The notes below the pieces were generated by a model that was given only the letters and a program-made list of their open reading frames with translations, ran no database searches and was not told where the DNA came from. A DNA stretch of 64,000 bases from Tetrahymena thermophila SB210 (lineage: Eukaryota; Ciliophora; Oligohymenophorea; Hymenostomatida; Tetrahymenidae), in the NCBI RefSeq assembly GCF_000189635.1, contig NW_002476360.1, positions 89,189-153,188 on the forward strand, read 5' to 3'. Made by a program: the position numbers and the translations under genes. Of the stretch, positions 63,147 through 64,000 are shown in pieces; positions within the stretch are counted from its first letter, which is position 1, and each line of letters begins with the position of its first letter.

Positions 63147-63987
63147 TTCTATCAAAATTATCAAATGTTATTTTTATTTATTTATAAATAAATATTTGGA
63201 TGTACATTATTGTTAGTAAATAGTTGTTTGTCCTGATGTATTTGTTTTATAAATACTTGAATTAACTTTTTAATATTAAATTAATTTAATTTTTTATTTT
63301 AAGTGGGAAATCAATTATAAATTGAATTTCTAAAAATTTATTAAATTGACTTTATCTAAACCCTATATGGAAGAAAACAATAGTAAATATAATTTGTTAC
63401 TAGCAATATTTTATTTTCAGTAACTTAATTTAATAAAAATATTAATATAATTAATGGGGAGGAGGGTCTGATATGATTTAAAAAAATCGTAGTAATTATA
63501 AATAAATAAATTCAAAATATTGCATTTGAATCATCTATATTACCTAATCTATACAATAATCATAAAACATATTTAATCTATGAATTTTTATTTCATCGTA
63601 TGTCTTTTATTCACTATTGAAAGTTTATGATATCTTTTCACAAAATCTCAACTCTCTTTGAATACCTAAATACTCATTCAGATCTTAATGAATATTTAGT
63701 GAAAAATATTCAATCTAAAATTTAAATCTATATTAATAAAATATATTTTAATTACCAATATTAACTTATCTTTTGTGATTATCTCTAATAACCATAAACA
63801 GTTTTAAGGTTAAGTATTATAAAGTTATATAAATATGCTTTTATGAAAACTTTTAAGAATAAATTAAATACTGTAAATTTATTTTGTTTTTAGAGTCAGC
63901 AAATATAGCAAGCAATCCAATTTTCTAGTTTAGATTTCATTTATTATTTTTGTTATTTTTCAAATCATAAGCAAATCAAATATTTAT
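63147..63987. other. AT-rich region after the surface-protein gene
   Basis: No gene recognised. A small G-rich patch (GGGGAGGAGGG) lies near 63455. The DNA otherwise matches the other intergenic regions. Confidence 0.5.
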
Positions 63988-64000
63988 GGGGTTGGGGTGG
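63988..64000 (+). repeat. GGGGTT-like sequence at the window edge
   Basis: The last 13 bases read GGGGTTGGGGTGG, close to two units of the Tetrahymena telomere repeat in the orientation expected at a right-hand chromosome end. It is imperfect and cut off by the window edge, so it may be the start of a telomere or an internal G-rich patch. Confidence 0.4.

Noticed and set aside
1-64000. tRNA, rRNA and CRISPR features
   Set aside because: I looked for tRNA T-loop motifs, rRNA-like blocks and regularly spaced repeats on both strands and saw none. CRISPR is not expected in this organism.

Overview
The window reads as macronuclear DNA of a Tetrahymena-type ciliate. It is very AT-rich. TAA and TAG sit in frame inside every real gene and fall where glutamine fits, and every convincing gene ends in TGA. 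Introns are short, AT-rich and GT..AG, mostly 45-300 nt. A standard-code reading hides most of the genes, so each model below was built with TGA as the only stop, and every proposed intron was checked for an in-frame join.

Layout. 1-7.4 kb: a possible small gene, an inverted-repeat element, a GATA microsatellite, a bacterial/mitochondrial-type tryptophanyl-tRNA synthetase (+), a KDEL-receptor-like protein (+), a TTC4/Cns1 co-chaperone (-) and a broken coding fragment. 7.4-16.2 kb: a large Cache/TPR/vWA membrane protein (+), a second, related inverted-repeat element, a jacalin-like/F-box-like/FBA protein (+) and a NEK-type kinase (-). 18-23 kb: a soluble pyrophosphatase (+), an uncertain gene (+) and a 633-residue ciliate-type protein (-). 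23-27 kb is nearly empty apart from a strong hairpin that may be a small RNA. 27-33 kb: a TEX264-like protein, a membrane histidine acid phosphatase, a small ubiquitin-fold-like protein and a cyclophilin-SYF2 fusion (all +). 34-42 kb: two paralogous multi-exon membrane proteins (+), with a small secreted six-cysteine knottin-like gene between them (-) and a tandem copy of the last exon of the second paralog. 42.5-53.7 kb: two large minus-strand cytoskeletal genes, an LRR/coiled-coil/Sfi1-repeat protein and a tubulin tyrosine ligase-like enzyme. 55-64 kb: ubiquitin-activating enzyme E1 (+), a CXXC zinc-binding (DUF866) protein (-), a 0.6 kb tandem duplication, a Cys-rich probably GPI-anchored surface protein (+), and GGGGTT-like DNA at the very end.

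How the genes fit together. This is a gene-sparse ciliate interval without operons. Themes recur: the basal body and cilium (Sfi1-repeat protein, TTLL enzyme, NEK kinase), protein quality control and ubiquitin (E1, F-box/FBA lectin-like protein, TTC4 co-chaperone, TEX264-like protein, KDEL receptor-like protein) and the cell surface (Cache/vWA receptor, paralogous membrane proteins, GPI-type protein, knottin-like peptide). The most unusual items are the cyclophilin-SYF2 fusion, the knottin-like gene, the jacalin-F-box-FBA architecture, the paired inverted-repeat elements and the last-exon duplication.
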